Of a DNA stretch of 64,000 nucleotides, positions 36,440-45,435 are shown in pieces. The position numbers were made by a program, and so were the translations under genes. Each line of letters starts with the position of its first letter. Position 1 is the first letter of the stretch. Below the pieces are notes generated by a model. The model saw only the letters and a list, made by a program, of their open reading frames with translations, did no database searches and was not told where the DNA came from. The stretch spans positions 124,001 through 188,000 of the forward strand of contig NZ_JASCXJ010000006.1 in assembly GCF_030271535.1 (NCBI RefSeq), read 5' to 3'. Source of the stretch: Nocardiopsis sp. ATB16-24. Lineage in GTDB: Bacteria; Actinomycetota; Actinomycetes; Streptosporangiales; Streptosporangiaceae.

Positions 36440-37294
36440 ATGAGCAAAGACACTCCCATTCAGCACGGCCACGTCACCGCGACCTACTTCTGGGACGACG
36501 GCTCCGGCATCAACGGGGACACGGGCATGCCCGCCGGTGGCGAACCCATGCAAAAGGGCCTGTTCTCCAGTCCCAGTTGGCCGCTCGGTACCGAGGGTTA
36601 CATCGTCTACGAGGAGCACGAGGTCGACTTCTTCATCGGGGACCGGGGCCCGGGCGCACCGTCCCACGACTGCGACGTGCTGCTCGACATCGACGGTAAG
36701 ACCTTCGCCGAGATCACCGGCCAGACCTGGGACGACACCGACTACACGGTCAGCGGCGGCAACGGTCACCTCCAGGTCGACTACTACATCACCAAGTGGG
36801 GTGACGGACACGGTTCGGAGGGTGCCCCGCATCCCTTCCAACAACCCGAGAACACGTGCGAGGACGCGGTCTCCCCGATCCCCGAGGAGGTTCTCGCCCA
36901 GGAGAAGCCGGGGAAGGCGGCTCCCGAGGGGCCCGTCGACGGATCCGGCCGGGACGACACCGACCAGGAGGAGGCCGGTCCGGGGGAGGGCGAGAAGGGC
37001 GGGACCGCGGGCGGTGACGGTGGCGGTGGCGGTGTGACCGCGGAGAGCGCGACCAACGATCTCTCCGCTTCCCGGCTCATGGGCGCGGACGGAGTGCCGG
37101 GCGGCGCCGGGCTGCTCGTCCTGGCCCTCGTCTCGGTCCTGCTCCTGGCCCTGTACTCCGTATGGACCCGGCGTCCCTCCGGGGCTCATGCCGGTGTCGC
37201 CTCCGAGGGCGGACGACTGCTGGACCGACGCAGTGGTCGGCACGGCATGGACCCGCGCCTGAAGCGGACCTTCGGGCGGCCGTACGTCGAGTGA
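36440..37294 (+). CDS. RlpA-like domain protein with C-terminal membrane anchor
   Basis: 284 residues. The first ~125 residues include SPSWPLGTEGYIVYEEHEVD and FFIGDRGPGAPSHDCDVLLD, resembling the double-psi beta-barrel of RlpA-type wall-binding proteins (GDRGP motif). A Glu/Gly/Pro-rich low-complexity linker (about 145-210) and one membrane segment (GLLVLALVSVLLLALYSVW, about 228-246) follow, then a basic tail. There is no N-terminal signal peptide in this frame, and no upstream in-frame sequence looks like one. Orientation in the membrane is therefore unclear. The ATG lacks a Shine-Dalgarno. Function unknown. Confidence 0.75.
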   Translation: MSKDTPIQHGHVTATYFWDDGSGINGDTGMPAGGEPMQKGLFSSPSWPLGTEGYIVYEEHEVDFFIGDRGPGAPSHDCDVLLDIDGKTFAEITGQTWDDTDYTVSGGNGHLQVDYYITKWGDGHGSEGAPHPFQQPENTCEDAVSPIPEEVLAQEKPGKAAPEGPVDGSGRDDTDQEEAGPGEGEKGGTAGGDGGGGGVTAESATNDLSASRLMGADGVPGGAGLLVLALVSVLLLALYSVWTRRPSGAHAGVASEGGRLLDRRSGRHGMDPRLKRTFGRPYVE

Positions 37295-37332
37295 TCACCG
37301 TGGGGCGGCCTCACGCCACGACGGAGGAGGCA

Positions 37333-37372
37333 GGACGGGCCGTCGGTCGCCGTTGACCGTGCCGGCCCGTCC
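37333..37372. terminator. hairpin between convergent tail-anchored gene and E1-alpha gene
   Basis: 10-bp outer stem GGACGGGCCG/CGGCCCGTCC enclosing a 5-bp inner stem CGGTC/GACCG. It lies 38 bases after the upstream stop and could act in both directions. Confidence 0.6.
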
Positions 37373-37559
37373 GCGCCGTGGGCGGACCGACACCGGGTCG
37401 GTGCGCCCCGCCCCGTCCCGTGCCGGCCCGTCGGGGCCGTCCGTACCCGCTCGCTCGTCGGCGCCGTTGCCGCCGAGGGTTCGGATCTCTTCGGGTCTCG
37501 GCACGGTGGTCGGGGGGCTTTTCGGTAGAGGGCGAAGGGCCGATCGGACCCTCCGCGAT

Positions 37560-38627
37560 TCACGGTCCCGCTCTCGGCGCAGCCGGCCCGACGAGGGCCG
37601 GACCGCGGAGCGGACGATGCCGGGAGGAGGGCGTGGGGAACGGCCCGCTCCCTCCGATGACGCGCCCGCGCACGTGTGCGGCGACCTTCTCCGCGTCCGT
37701 GTGGAAGGCGGCCAGGACCCGCTCGGTCTCCTCCTCGCTGCCGAGGATCCCCTCCGATCGCAGGAACGCCTCCGTGCGGAGCAGGGGGTCGCGCTCGATC
37801 CAGTAGGCCGTCTCCGGCTCGTCCCGGCGACGGTGCGGGGCCCGGGGACCGGTGTGCGGGTCCACTCGGCAGGTGATCGCCTCGATGATGGCGGGTCCGG
37901 CGCCGCACCGTGCCTCGGCCAGGGCTCGGGAGACCACGGCGTACACCGCCGCGACGTCGTTGCCGTCGACGCGGTGGTCCACCGGCCCCCGGCCGGTCGG
38001 TCGTCGCGGCGAGAGGTCGATCGCGCGGTGGTCGTTCTGCACGAGGAAGACCACGGGGGCGTTCCACACGGCGGCGAACTCGTAGGCCTCGTGGGCGTCG
38101 CCCTCGCCGGTGGCCCCGTCGCCGATGAGGACGAGCGCGGCCACGTCACGACCCTTGCGGCGTGCGGCGTAGGTCAGGCTGACGGCGTGGGAGGCGTTCG
38201 TGGCCAGAGGGGTGCCCTGCGGAGCGCAACGGTGGCGGTGGGGGTCGTATCCGGAGTGACGCTCACCGCGGAACAGGGTCAGGGCCTGTACCGGGTCGAC
38301 CCCGCGGGTGACCAGGGCGACGCTGTCGCGGTAGCTGGGAAAGAGCCAGTCCTGCTCCGACAGAGCCAGCACACCGCCGACCTGGGCCGCCTCCTGACCC
38401 GTCGAGGACGGGTACACGGCGAGGTGGCCCTGGCCGGCGAGTGTGCCGGCCTGCTGGTTGAAGCGGCGTCCGATGACCATGGCGCGGTGGAGGGCGGTGA
38501 GCCGGGTGGGATCGGGAGCGGTGAACAAAGGGTGTTCCACACGCCGGCCGTGCCGGTCCAGGAGGCGCACGGGCTCTGCCGCCGGAAGCGGAGGAGCCTG
38601 ACGAGATCCCTCATCGGTGTGCTTCAT
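37560..38627 (-). CDS. orphan 2-oxoacid (pyruvate or branched-chain) dehydrogenase E1 alpha subunit
   Basis: 355 residues. The thiamine diphosphate fold has YPSSTGQEAAQVGGVLAL, LFPSYRDSVAL and the TPP motif GDGATGEGDAHEAYEFAAVW ending in QND. E1-alpha works with an E1-beta and an E2 acyltransferase, but neither follows: the next 260 bases downstream hold no gene. The last 35 residues are Pro/Arg-rich and do not resemble the normal end of the family, so the 3' end may have been replaced by a deletion that removed the rest of the operon. A BkdR-like regulator is divergent, which favours a branched-chain role. The message appears leaderless. Confidence 0.87.
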   Translation of the reverse strand: MKHTDEGSRQAPPLPAAEPVRLLDRHGRRVEHPLFTAPDPTRLTALHRAMVIGRRFNQQAGTLAGQGHLAVYPSSTGQEAAQVGGVLALSEQDWLFPSYRDSVALVTRGVDPVQALTLFRGERHSGYDPHRHRCAPQGTPLATNASHAVSLTYAARRKGRDVAALVLIGDGATGEGDAHEAYEFAAVWNAPVVFLVQNDHRAIDLSPRRPTGRGPVDHRVDGNDVAAVYAVVSRALAEARCGAGPAIIEAITCRVDPHTGPRAPHRRRDEPETAYWIERDPLLRTEAFLRSEGILGSEEETERVLAAFHTDAEKVAAHVRGRVIGGSGPFPTPSSRHRPLRGPALVGPAAPRAGP

Positions 38628-38633
38628 GTCTTG

Positions 38634-38663
38634 AATATGAGGTCAATCACCCCATATTGTCGA
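38634..38663 (-). promoter_or_regulatory. promoter of the E1-alpha gene
   Basis: On the minus strand TCGACA (38658-38663), 18-base spacer, CATATT (38634-38639), then six bases to ATG 38627. The -35 matches TTGACA at five of six positions. An AT-rich GGTCAATC segment in the spacer may be a regulator site. Confidence 0.6.
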
Positions 38664-38761
38664 TATCCCCGCGCCGATGCTGGACGAACTGCCTGGTAAT
38701 GCGGCGTGTTGATCCTGATGTTCTTATGTGACCATCATGTGAGCCGTATGAGGTAAGACAC

Positions 38762-39199
38762 ATGGCCGTGCAGTTGGACGACATCGACCGTCGCATCATC
38801 TCCCTGCTCCGAGCCGACGGGCGCATGTCCATACGCGCGGTCGCCGAACAGGCCCACATCTCCCGGGCCAACGCCTACTCGCGTCTGGAGCGGCTTCGGG
38901 ACGAGGGCGTCATCCGGGGGTTCACCGCCGTCATCGACCCCGAGAAGTACGGTACGGCCCTGTCCGCCTACGTGTCGGTGCGTATCGAGCAGCACTCCTG
39001 GGAACGCTTCCGCGGTTACCTGCGCGACATCCCCGAGGTCGATCACGCCGCCCTGGTCTCGGGGGACGTCGACCTGCTGCTGCTGGTGCGGGTGACCGAC
39101 GCCGCGGCCTTGCGCACCTTCGTCCTGGAACGGCTCCAGCGCATTCCCGAGGTCAAGAGCACCCAGACCATGTTCATCCTGGACGAACCGCCCTTGTAA
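38762..39199 (+). CDS. Lrp/AsnC-family regulator, BkdR-like
   Basis: 145 residues. The N-terminal helix-turn-helix (LDDIDRRIISLLRADGRMSI, AEQAHISRANAYSRLERL) and the RAM domain (GTALSAYVSVRIEQHSW; VSGDVDLLLLVRVTD) cover the whole protein. A regulator of this type is commonly divergent from or next to bkd operons; here it is divergent from the orphan E1-alpha gene with a 134-base AT-rich spacer. Start ATG 38762 with GAGGTAA upstream. Confidence 0.9.
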   Translation: MAVQLDDIDRRIISLLRADGRMSIRAVAEQAHISRANAYSRLERLRDEGVIRGFTAVIDPEKYGTALSAYVSVRIEQHSWERFRGYLRDIPEVDHAALVSGDVDLLLLVRVTDAAALRTFVLERLQRIPEVKSTQTMFILDEPPL

Positions 39200-39241
39200 G
39201 GCGTGCTCGGGAGAGGGGCGTGGCGCGCTCGCTCCCAGGGA

Positions 39242-39395
39242 GTGTTTTTTAGAAGGCTTTCGGGTCAGCGAGCGGCCGTCCAGGCAATCTCTCGCAAGAC
39301 GATGTGCGAAGTTCAGCCTGGTTGTGCTTCACGAGCGCAGAGGCGTAGCGAGAGGCAGCCTGGTGGACGCGAGCCCGGAATGATGCAAAAAACAC
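39242..39395. mobile_element. 154-bp imperfect foldback element, MITE-like
   Basis: The outermost bases GTGTTTTTT (39242-39250) and AAAAAACAC (39387-39395) are exact inverted repeats. Further in, CGGG pairs with CCCG, and CCAGGC-N3-CTCTCGC (39280-39295) pairs with GCGAGAG-N3-GCCTGG (39348-39363). Central GAAG/CTTC can extend the fold. It encodes nothing and is AT-richer than its flanks at both ends. A GA dinucleotide flanks both sides, a possible 2-bp target duplication. It ends five bases before the -10 of the PhzF gene. Confidence 0.6.
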
Positions 39396-39399
39396 GACC

Positions 39400-39405
39400 T
39401 AAGCT
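39400..39405 (+). promoter_or_regulatory. -10 element for leaderless phzF-like transcript
   Basis: TAAGCT ends six bases before ATG 39412. The region where a -35 should be lies inside the foldback element. Confidence 0.45.
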
Positions 39406-39411
39406 GGGCCC

Positions 39412-40200
39412 ATGCCCGAGTACCGCGTGGTCGACGCCTTCACCGACCGGCCCCTGTCCGGAAACCCCGCCGCCGTCCTGGTCCTGGACGAGGCCCGCCC
39501 CGATGACTGGGCGCAGGGAGTGGCGGCCGAGTTCAACCTGTCCGAGACGGCTTTCGTACGTCCGATCGAGGCGGAGGGGGCCGACTACGAGCTGCGGTGG
39601 TTCACGCCCACGGTCGAGATCGACCTGTGCGGTCACGCCACCCTGGCCAGCGCCCACGTCCTGGCCGAGCTCGGGGTTCCGGGCCCCTACCGCTTCACCA
39701 CGCGCAGCGGTATCCTCACCGTCACCCGGCGCGGAGAGAAACTGTGGATGGACTTTCCCGCCCGTCCCCCCAGGCCGGTCGAGGCGCCCGAGGGGCTGGC
39801 GGAGGCCCTTGACGCCGAACCTCTGTGGACGGGGCTGGGCGGAGGGGAGGACCTTCTGGTCGAACTCGCCGACGAGGGGACCGTCCGTGGCCTGGCGCCC
39901 GACATCGCCGCACTGGCTCGGCTGCCCCACCACCTGGTGATCGTCACCGCCCGTGCGGACGAGGGACCCGATTTCGTCTCCCGTGTCTTCGCTCCCAACG
40001 TCGGTGTGCCCGAGGATCCCGTCACCGGCCGGGCGCACACCGTCCTGACGCCCTTCTGGGCCCGACGTCTGGGCCGGAGCGGTCTGACCGCGCACCAGGC
40101 CTCCGACCGCGGGGGCGACCTCGACCTGGAGGACCGGGGAGAGCGCGTGCTGATCGGCGGGCGGGCGGTGTCCGTGGCCAAGGGGACCCTGTACCTCTAG
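39412..40200 (+). CDS. PhzF-family isomerase/epimerase
   Basis: 262 residues of the diaminopimelate-epimerase-like PhzF fold. RVVDAFTDRPLSGNPAAVLV opens the protein, NLSETAFV carries the catalytic Glu45, and LCGHATLASAHVL is the substrate loop. The second half mirrors it, with GVPEDPVTGRAHTVL where most relatives have G-S-A. PhzF proper isomerises a phenazine precursor, but no phenazine genes are here, so the substrate is unknown. The next gene follows after 29 bases. Confidence 0.92.
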   Translation: MPEYRVVDAFTDRPLSGNPAAVLVLDEARPDDWAQGVAAEFNLSETAFVRPIEAEGADYELRWFTPTVEIDLCGHATLASAHVLAELGVPGPYRFTTRSGILTVTRRGEKLWMDFPARPPRPVEAPEGLAEALDAEPLWTGLGGGEDLLVELADEGTVRGLAPDIAALARLPHHLVIVTARADEGPDFVSRVFAPNVGVPEDPVTGRAHTVLTPFWARRLGRSGLTAHQASDRGGDLDLEDRGERVLIGGRAVSVAKGTLYL

Positions 40201-40229
40201 GGTGTGGACAGTCGACAAGGAGCCGCGCC

Positions 40230-40655
40230 ATGGAACAGTGGGCCACCAAGGAAGAGATCATCGCCGCCCGTGAGCGCCTGGAGGCCGCACACTCCGGTTG
40301 GCGGCGGCCCGCCGCCTACGGGGTCGGCCTCGTGAAGGACGAGGGGACCGTGTTCGGTCTGGTCAACGAGGGGGGCAACCATCTGCCCGCGGTGGTGCTG
40401 GCCCGTGCGCTCGGTCACCGACGGGGCACCGCCACCTATCCCGTCTCCACCGACCTTCTGGAGGAGGCCGTGGCCGGACTGGCCCCCGCCGAGGCCTGTA
40501 CCGACTACGACCATCCAAATCTGCACCACTGGCGCGAACTGCTGGCCCGGACCGCCACGGGGGAGGGGCGGCTCGTCGCGGTGTTCGTCGACGATCTGAC
40601 GGACCCGCCCGTGGACGAGCACGACCGGGCCCTGCGCGCGGCCCTGCGTGCGTGA
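40230..40655 (+). CDS. hypothetical protein in phzF-like operon
   Basis: 141 residues, soluble, rich in Ala, Glu and His, no recognised domain. Conserved-looking segments are YGVGLVKDEGTVFGLVNEGG and HPNLHHWRELLARTATGEGR. ATG 40230 has AAGGAG eight bases upstream. The short gap after the PhzF-family gene suggests co-transcription and a shared pathway. I cannot name a function. Confidence 0.75.
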   Translation: MEQWATKEEIIAARERLEAAHSGWRRPAAYGVGLVKDEGTVFGLVNEGGNHLPAVVLARALGHRRGTATYPVSTDLLEEAVAGLAPAEACTDYDHPNLHHWRELLARTATGEGRLVAVFVDDLTDPPVDEHDRALRAALRA

Positions 40656-40837
40656 GGCGAGGCACCTCCTGTCCCCGCCGAACGTGCCCGCGTACGTGAC
40701 GGCTCCGATATGTGGGGGCATTGTGTCCGCATTCGCCATATCTTGGCCTCTCTGTGAGAACGCGGAGCTCTGCATGGGTGCGGGAGATTTCAGTTTTCTC
40801 CCGCGCGTGTCCCCCGCTTCCGGTAGAACTGAATCGA

Positions 40838-40868
40838 GGCACCTCCCCACCCCTCCCGGGGAGGTGCC
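40838..40868 (+). terminator. first of three tandem hairpins
   Basis: Perfect 11-bp stem GGCACCTCCCC/GGGGAGGTGCC with a 9-base loop, 183 bases after the upstream stop. Confidence 0.65.
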
Positions 40869-40873
40869 GGTCT

Positions 40874-40910
40874 CCCGCCTTCGGCGCGCCCCCTTGGTGC
40901 CGAAGGCGGG
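40874..40910. terminator. second of three tandem hairpins
   Basis: Perfect 12-bp stem CCCGCCTTCGGC/GCCGAAGGCGGG with a 13-base loop, five bases after the first hairpin. Confidence 0.55.
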
Positions 40911-40923
40911 CGGCGCACCCTGA

Positions 40924-40950
40924 CCGGCCCCGGCACCCCACCGGGGCCGG
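40924..40950. terminator. third of three tandem hairpins
   Basis: Perfect 10-bp stem CCGGCCCCGG/CCGGGGCCGG with a 7-base loop, 13 bases after the second hairpin. Confidence 0.55.
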
Positions 40951-41239
40951 TCTCGTCTCCGCTTCACCTCGGGGAGATGAAGGACCCCCTGGACGGGAGT
41001 TCGTCCGGTGAGCCCACGGCCCCACCGGACGAACGGCTCTTCCGGAAGGGGCCGTGCCGTCCTCCTCCTGTTCCTCCTCGTGGAGCCGTATCGGAAGGGC
41101 GGACCGGAGCACCGCGACAGGACCTCTCCCGTCGGTCCCGGCGAAATCGCGCGCAGGACGCCCTGGGATCCGCCACGGCGGGTCGGGAGAGGCCCTAACC
41201 TGACCGGAGCAACGCAAGGCCACACTCAGGGGGAGGACG
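40951..41239 (+). promoter_or_regulatory. leader region of the ABC-class ATPase gene
   Basis: No gene seen. TAACCT near 41196-41201 is a possible -10, and GGGGAGGA just before ATG 41240 is a strong ribosome-binding site. Confidence 0.4.
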
Positions 41240-42988
41240 ATGAACTCACGTCACGGTGACGGCCGGGGGCGTCGGCGGGGAGGCGGAGGCCGCGGCGGTG
41301 GGCACAGACCCGAACCGGAGCCCCTGCGCGGAGTACGCGACGACGCCCGCCTCTCCGAGGAACTCCTGCGTATGGACGGGGCCTCCTACGGGCGTTACAA
41401 GTCTCTTCGGGGGGACTGGGACTTCGGTGACTTCACCCTGACCGTGCAGCGGGTACAGGCCGACCCCTTCGCTCCGCCCTCGCGCGTGCGTGTGCTCGTT
41501 CCGGACAGCGGTGTACCCGAGAGTGCCTGGGGCGACCCGGTACGCCGCCGCGCCACCGCCGACTACCTGGGGCGGCGGGCCCACCGGTTGCTGCGCGGGT
41601 CGCTGCTCAGGATCGACACCGGAGGCCAGGAGGTCATCGAACGCTCCTCCTGTCGACTCACCGACGGTGGTATCGATCTGCGCATCGGTATCGACCTTCC
41701 GGGCCACGGTCGCCGTATCGACGGCCGTACGGCCGAGCGCGAACTGTGCCGTACCCTGCCCGACCTGGTCGACGGACTGGACTGGGAGGAGATCGACGTG
41801 GAGGAGGCGGTCGCCTTCGCCGACAGCGTGGCGGACGCGGTGACCCTGCGCTCCGGGCTGGCCGAGCGCGGACTGGTCGCCTTCGTCGCCGACGGTGCGA
41901 TCCTGCCGAGGCGCAGCGGTGTCAGCGACGAGCCGATGACCCGGGGAGCGGTGCCCTTCTCCTCCCCCGAGAGCCTGCGTGTGAGCGTCGAGCTGCCCCA
42001 CCGCGGCACCGTGAGCGGTATGGGCGTACCCGAGGGCATCACCCTCATCGTCGGCGGCGGCTTCCATGGCAAGTCCACGCTGCTGCACGCCCTGGAACGT
42101 GGAGTCCACGACCACGTGCCCGGTGACGGTCGCGAACTGGTGGTGACCCGGCAGGACGCGGTCAAGATCCGTGCGGAGGAGGGGCGCCGGGTCGAGCGCG
42201 TGGACGTCAGTCCCTTCGTGCGCAACCTGCCCACGGGGGCCGACACCGGCGAGTTCCGCACCGAGAACGCCTCGGGGTCCACCTCCCAGGCCGCCAACAT
42301 CTGCGAGGCGGTGGAGGCGGGGTCGCGGACGCTGCTGGTGGACGAGGACTCCACGGCCACCAATCTGATGATCCGTGACGAACGCATGCAGGCCCTCGTC
42401 CACGGAGACCGGGAGCCGTTGGTCCCCTTCATCGACCTCGTACGTCCCCTGTACCGCGACCACGGGGTCTCCACGGTCCTGGTCATGGGCGGCAGCGGCG
42501 ACTACTTCGACGTGGCCGACCAGGTGATCATGCTCGACGCCTACCATCCGCACGATGTCTCCGAACGGGCCCGGGAGCTGGCCCGCGCACGCACCGACGC
42601 CGACTTCACCCCACCGCGCGCGCGGGTGGTCGACCCCGCCTCGGTGGACGACACCACCTCCCGAGGCAGGGGCAGGATCAAACGCCGCGACACCGACGTG
42701 CTGGTGTTCGGCGAAAGCGACGTCGACGTGCGCGCCATCGAGCAGTTCGTCGACCCCGGCCAGATCACCGGAGCCGGACTCGCTCTGCGCGAGCTCGTCC
42801 GGGGAGGCCACCTGGACGGCACGCGCACGGTCGGCGAGGCTCTGGACTCCCTTGAGCGGGCCTTGGACGGGGAGGGCGTCCTCCTGCTCGGCGCGGACTT
42901 CGGTGGCGACTACGTCCTGCCCCGCCGGTACGAGATCGCCGCCGTCCTCAACAGACTGCGCACCCTGAGGGTGCTCGGGATGCGCTGA
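41240..42988 (+). CDS. predicted ATPase of the ABC class (ABC_ATPase family)
   Basis: 582 residues, soluble. After a Gly/Arg-rich N-terminus (about 25 residues, RGRRRGGGGRGGG) comes a conserved lead domain and then a P-loop: Walker A IVGGGFHGKSTLLHAL near residue 275, signature-like region ASGSTSQAANICEAV, Walker B TLLVDEDSTATNLM. No membrane or substrate-binding subunit is encoded nearby. Proteins of this family stand alone and have unknown function; an RNA- or DNA-related role has been suggested for related ABC ATPases. The basic N-terminus would suit nucleic-acid contact (inference). Confidence 0.88.
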   Translation: MNSRHGDGRGRRRGGGGRGGGHRPEPEPLRGVRDDARLSEELLRMDGASYGRYKSLRGDWDFGDFTLTVQRVQADPFAPPSRVRVLVPDSGVPESAWGDPVRRRATADYLGRRAHRLLRGSLLRIDTGGQEVIERSSCRLTDGGIDLRIGIDLPGHGRRIDGRTAERELCRTLPDLVDGLDWEEIDVEEAVAFADSVADAVTLRSGLAERGLVAFVADGAILPRRSGVSDEPMTRGAVPFSSPESLRVSVELPHRGTVSGMGVPEGITLIVGGGFHGKSTLLHALERGVHDHVPGDGRELVVTRQDAVKIRAEEGRRVERVDVSPFVRNLPTGADTGEFRTENASGSTSQAANICEAVEAGSRTLLVDEDSTATNLMIRDERMQALVHGDREPLVPFIDLVRPLYRDHGVSTVLVMGGSGDYFDVADQVIMLDAYHPHDVSERARELARARTDADFTPPRARVVDPASVDDTTSRGRGRIKRRDTDVLVFGESDVDVRAIEQFVDPGQITGAGLALRELVRGGHLDGTRTVGEALDSLERALDGEGVLLLGADFGGDYVLPRRYEIAAVLNRLRTLRVLGMR

Positions 42989-43278
42989 CCGGACACGCGA
43001 GGCCCCGCCGGAGGCCGGGCAGGTTCAAGGGGTCTTCGCGGGGCCCGGGAACGCCTCCCTGGCCGTCAAGGCCGTGCCGACCGCCATGAGCACGGGTTCG
43101 GGCCGGTGTGACGGAGGCCGCACGGCTCGTCGGTTCTGACACGGGGTCGGTAATGTGGACAAGCAGGACACAGCGCCCCGGTCGGCGGCAGGCTGGGGCG
43201 CTCAGAGCCTCCCGACAGTCTTGACCACCGCATGAGCGCGGTCCCCGCTACCCCGACTTTTTCTGGAGACGAGAACCG

Positions 43279-44201
43279 GTGCGTGATTCCGCAGACCTGT
43301 ATCAACTCCACCCTGGCTTCGAGGACGTCGCCGGGCTGGCGATGCTCGTCTTTTTGGACGGCTTCGTGGACGCCGGTCACACCGGACGCCAGATGGTCGC
43401 GTCGCTGTTCGACCGACTCACCGCGGAGGAGGTCGCGACCTTCGACGGTGACCGTCTGGTGGACTACCGGTCGCGCCGACCGACGATGACCTTCGTCGAG
43501 AACACCTGGACCTCCTACGAGACGCCCAAGCTCGCCCTGTACCGCATGCACGACGAGGAGGGGTCCCCCTTCCTCCTTCTGCGCGGCCCCGAACCGGACC
43601 TGGAGTGGGAGGGCTTCTGCGCCGCCGTCATCGGGCTCGTCGAGCACTTCTCCGTCACGCTGTCCGTCAGCGTGCACGGCATCCCCATGGCGGTCCCGCA
43701 CACCCGGCCGATCACGGTCACCCCTCACGCCACCCGTCCCGAACTGATCGAGGGCCACAGCTCGTGGATCGGACGCGTCGAGGTGCCCGGCAGCGCCGTC
43801 TCGCTGCTGGAGTACCGCTTGGGTGAGAGGGACCACGACTTCATCGGCTACGCCGTCCACGTACCGAGCTACCTGGCCCAGTCTCCGTACCCGCGTGCGG
43901 CCATCGCCGCCACCGAGTACGTGGCCACGGCCACCGGTCTGGTCCTGCCCACCGGTGCGCTGGAGGAGGCCGCCGGCACGACCGACGCCGACATCGAGGA
44001 ACAGGTCGCGGCCTCCGCGGAGGTCCAGCGTGTCGTGGCCAACCTGGAGCGTCAGTACGACGACATCATGTCCGCACGGACCGACCCCGAGGACCGTCCC
44101 GTGCTCCCGCTCGCCGAGGACGAGACCCGACTGCCCACCGCCGAGGAACTCGGCGCCGAACTCGAACGCTACCTCGCCGAACGCGAGGGTGACGGAAACG
44201 G

Positions 44202-44205
<4 letters not shown>
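43279..44205 (+). CDS. PAC2-family protein (proteasome-assembly-chaperone fold)
   Basis: 308 residues. The N-terminal half has the PAC2 pattern ([39 protein letters not shown]), then [19 protein letters not shown] and [13 protein letters not shown]. The C-terminus is acidic and helical. Actinobacterial PAC2 proteins are thought to relate to the proteasome, but the exact role is unproven. GTG 43279 start. It overlaps pyrD by four bases (ATGA), so both are translated from one message although their functions look unrelated. Confidence 0.87.
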
Positions 44206-45365
<1,160 letters not shown>

Positions 45366-45396
45366 ACCGTCGACGTTCGCGTTCGGACACGCCGTT

Positions 45397-45426
45397 CGGT
45401 GACGGGTGGGGACGTCCCCGTCACCG
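45397..45426. terminator. bidirectional terminator between pyrD and the convergent deacetylase gene
   Basis: Perfect 10-bp stem CGGTGACGGG/CCCGTCACCG with an inner GGGGAC/GTCCCC dyad, lying between the two stops. Confidence 0.75.
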
Positions 45427-45435
45427 GAGCCGGGG

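Noticed and set aside
37295..37559. Possible E1-beta start downstream of the orphan E1-alpha gene
   Set aside because: No frame shows any E1-beta motif; only a convergent terminator and random frames are present.
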